A stretch of 5,792 nt of DNA from DAIOHQ01 sp036744635 (GTDB taxonomy: Bacteria; Planctomycetota; Phycisphaerae; Tepidisphaerales; Tepidisphaeraceae), in the NCBI GenBank assembly GCA_036744635.1, contig DAIOHQ010000282.1:1-5792 (forward strand). Direction: 5' to 3'. How positions within the stretch are numbered: the stretch's first letter is position 1; every line of letters starts with the position of its first letter. A program made the translations under genes and the position numbers. Positions 4,911 to 5,792 of the stretch are shown one piece after another. Below the pieces are notes generated by a model. It searched no databases. It was not told where the DNA came from and saw only the letters and a program-made list of their open reading frames with translations.

Positions 4911-5396
4911 TCAGATATCCACCGCAATCCCAGCCGGCGAAATCAGCGCCCAGCGCTGCCGGTTGTGCTGCCGCAATTTCTCATCAATCCCGGCCAAGTC
5001 CGGCTGCTTGTCGGCGAGATTGAAATACGCCAGCTCGATCCGCGCCGTCAGCGCCTGGGCGTCTCCGACGGTTCCGCCGGCTTTGAAAACGGCGCCCGTT
5101 TCGGTCGATTTCGTCAATTCGACCTCCACCTTCAAAAAATTCCCCGGCGCCACAAACTGCCCATACTTCACGTTTCGCGCCTCTTTCAGCACCGCCATCG
5201 AACAGGCAAACCCGCGGTTCTGGTGCAACAGCCACCCCGCCGCCTGCGTCAACGCCTCCAGCATCATCACCCCCGGCAGCACTGGAAACGTCGGAAAATG
5301 GTCGGCCAGATACTCCTCGGCCAGGCTCACGTATTTCACCCCGACGATCCGGCTGTCGGTGATGGATTCGATTTTGTCGATCAGATTGAATTTCAC
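4911..5396 (-). CDS. FabZ-like 3-hydroxyacyl-ACP dehydratase with intact catalytic pair
   Basis: Hot-dog fold protein of 161 residues, expected to remove water from 3-hydroxyacyl-ACP to give trans-2-enoyl-ACP in the cytoplasm. The active-site block is DHFPTFPVLPGVMMLEAL. His33 and Glu47 lie 14 residues apart, the same spacing as the catalytic His and Glu of E. coli FabZ, and the PG at the start of the central helix is kept. The start is uncertain. A GTG at 5396 gives MKFNLIDKIE, which matches where FabZ proteins usually begin. A TTG at 5417 would add seven residues (MGNWCAA) that look unlike the family. GGGGA lies about 14 nt upstream of the GTG, which is rather far for a ribosome site. Two genes downstream is a second FabZ-like protein without the His, and the two may form a heteromer. 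Substrate chain is unknown. I give no fabZ symbol because this looks like a pathway-specific paralogue. Confidence 0.88.
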   Translation of the reverse strand: MKFNLIDKIESITDSRIVGVKYVSLAEEYLADHFPTFPVLPGVMMLEALTQAAGWLLHQNRGFACSMAVLKEARNVKYGQFVAPGNFLKVEVELTKSTETGAVFKAGGTVGDAQALTARIELAYFNLADKQPDLAGIDEKLRQHNRQRWALISPAGIAVDI

Positions 5397-5468
5397 GGCC
5401 GCGCACCAGTTCCCCAAGTGTGCGATTTGTAGCCGTCGCCCCCCAGACTTGCAAGCCAGCCGGTCGCT

Positions 5469-5669
5469 TCATTTACGCTTCCGGCCGAACCAGGCGGCCA
5501 GCAGTTCCGCGTGGCTCTTAATCCCCAGCGCCTGATAGATGGCGGTGATATGGTTATGGACCGTGTGGATGCTGATCCCCAGCCTATCGGCCACATCCTT
5601 CTCCGACAGACCTTCAACAAGCACGTCGAGGACCTCGCGCTGGCGGTGGCTGAGTTTGGAAATATCCAT
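5469..5669 (-). CDS. Single-domain LuxR/GerE-type helix-turn-helix regulator
   Basis: Predicted DNA-binding transcriptional regulator of 66 residues. Almost the whole protein is a LuxR C-terminal (GerE) domain: LSHRQREVLDVLVEGLSEKD near the N-terminus, then the helix-turn-helix with LGISIHTVHNHITAIYQALG and the closing AELLAAW. It has no receiver, PAS or ligand-binding domain, so it has no visible sensor. The ATG at 5669 is preferred because AGGGAG lies about 10 nt upstream. A GTG at 5744 would add 25 residues that do not resemble the family. It is the first gene on this strand, 72 bp ahead of the dehydratase gene, which makes it a candidate regulator of the locus, but that link is inferred from position only. 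The basic end GRKRK is typical of a DNA-binding protein. The family call is firm; the target is unknown. Confidence 0.88.
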   Translation of the reverse strand: MDISKLSHRQREVLDVLVEGLSEKDVADRLGISIHTVHNHITAIYQALGIKSHAELLAAWFGRKRK

Positions 5670-5792
5670 GACACACGGTCTCCCTACAGACGTAAACGTA
5701 ATCCGCCGGAAAACATGACAAAAAAAATTTCTAGTCTGAATCACTACTGTCCGGCTAGTTCTCGGTGTTAGGTTCGGTTTCTCTCGATTTTA

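Noticed and set aside
5693..5721. Possible promoter for the LuxR-type gene, with TTGTCA as -35
   Set aside because: At spacings of 16-19 nt there is no acceptable -10 hexamer. Bases 5670-5792 hold the ribosome site and an A/T-run but no convincing promoter.

Overview
This 5.8 kb, GC-rich bacterial window carries eight genes, all on the minus strand, so it is transcribed from high to low coordinates. The best guess for the organism is a planctomycete or a close PVC relative. That is an inference from three things: the type of long acyl carrier protein, the style of the paired ketosynthases and dehydratases, and the many short GC-rich palindromes (motifs such as GGTCCGCTTCAGCGGAC and GCACGGGCT/AGCCCGTGC) in the gaps between genes. 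No rRNA, tRNA or other marker gene is present to confirm it.

Layout in transcription order: a single-domain LuxR-type DNA-binding protein (5669-5469); a FabZ-like hot-dog dehydratase with an intact His/Glu pair (5396-4911); a 290 bp gap with a 42-bp tandem hairpin array and a heptamer array; an unusually long acyl carrier protein (4620-4222); a bipartite palindrome; a second FabZ-like protein without the catalytic His (4157-3675); a 29-bp perfect inverted repeat made of heptamers; a ketosynthase-fold protein with Asp for Cys and Asn for the second His (3578-2283); two palindromes; a small two-helix membrane protein (2195-1917); an MNT-type nucleotidyltransferase (1907-1536); more palindromes; a canonical Cys-His-His FabF-type ketosynthase (1452-142); and two more palindromes at the left edge.

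Together the five acyl-chain genes look like a dedicated type II fatty-acid or polyketide-like pathway separate from housekeeping fatty acid synthesis. Each of two steps has one subunit with its catalytic residues and a paralogue without them. This suggests heterodimers: a ketosynthase with a chain-length-factor-like partner, and an active dehydratase with a non-canonical partner, both working on the ACP. No ketoreductase, enoyl reductase, acyltransferase or phosphopantetheinyl transferase gene is in the window, so those functions must lie outside it or be shared. The product cannot be read from the sequence. The nucleotidyltransferase and the membrane protein separate the two ketosynthase genes and have no evident link to the pathway.

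The second theme is repeat colonisation. Apart from the 9 bp gap between the membrane protein and the nucleotidyltransferase, every gene junction from FabZ downwards holds a palindrome or heptamer array. One palindrome pair supplies the last 20 codons and the stop codon of the nucleotidyltransferase.
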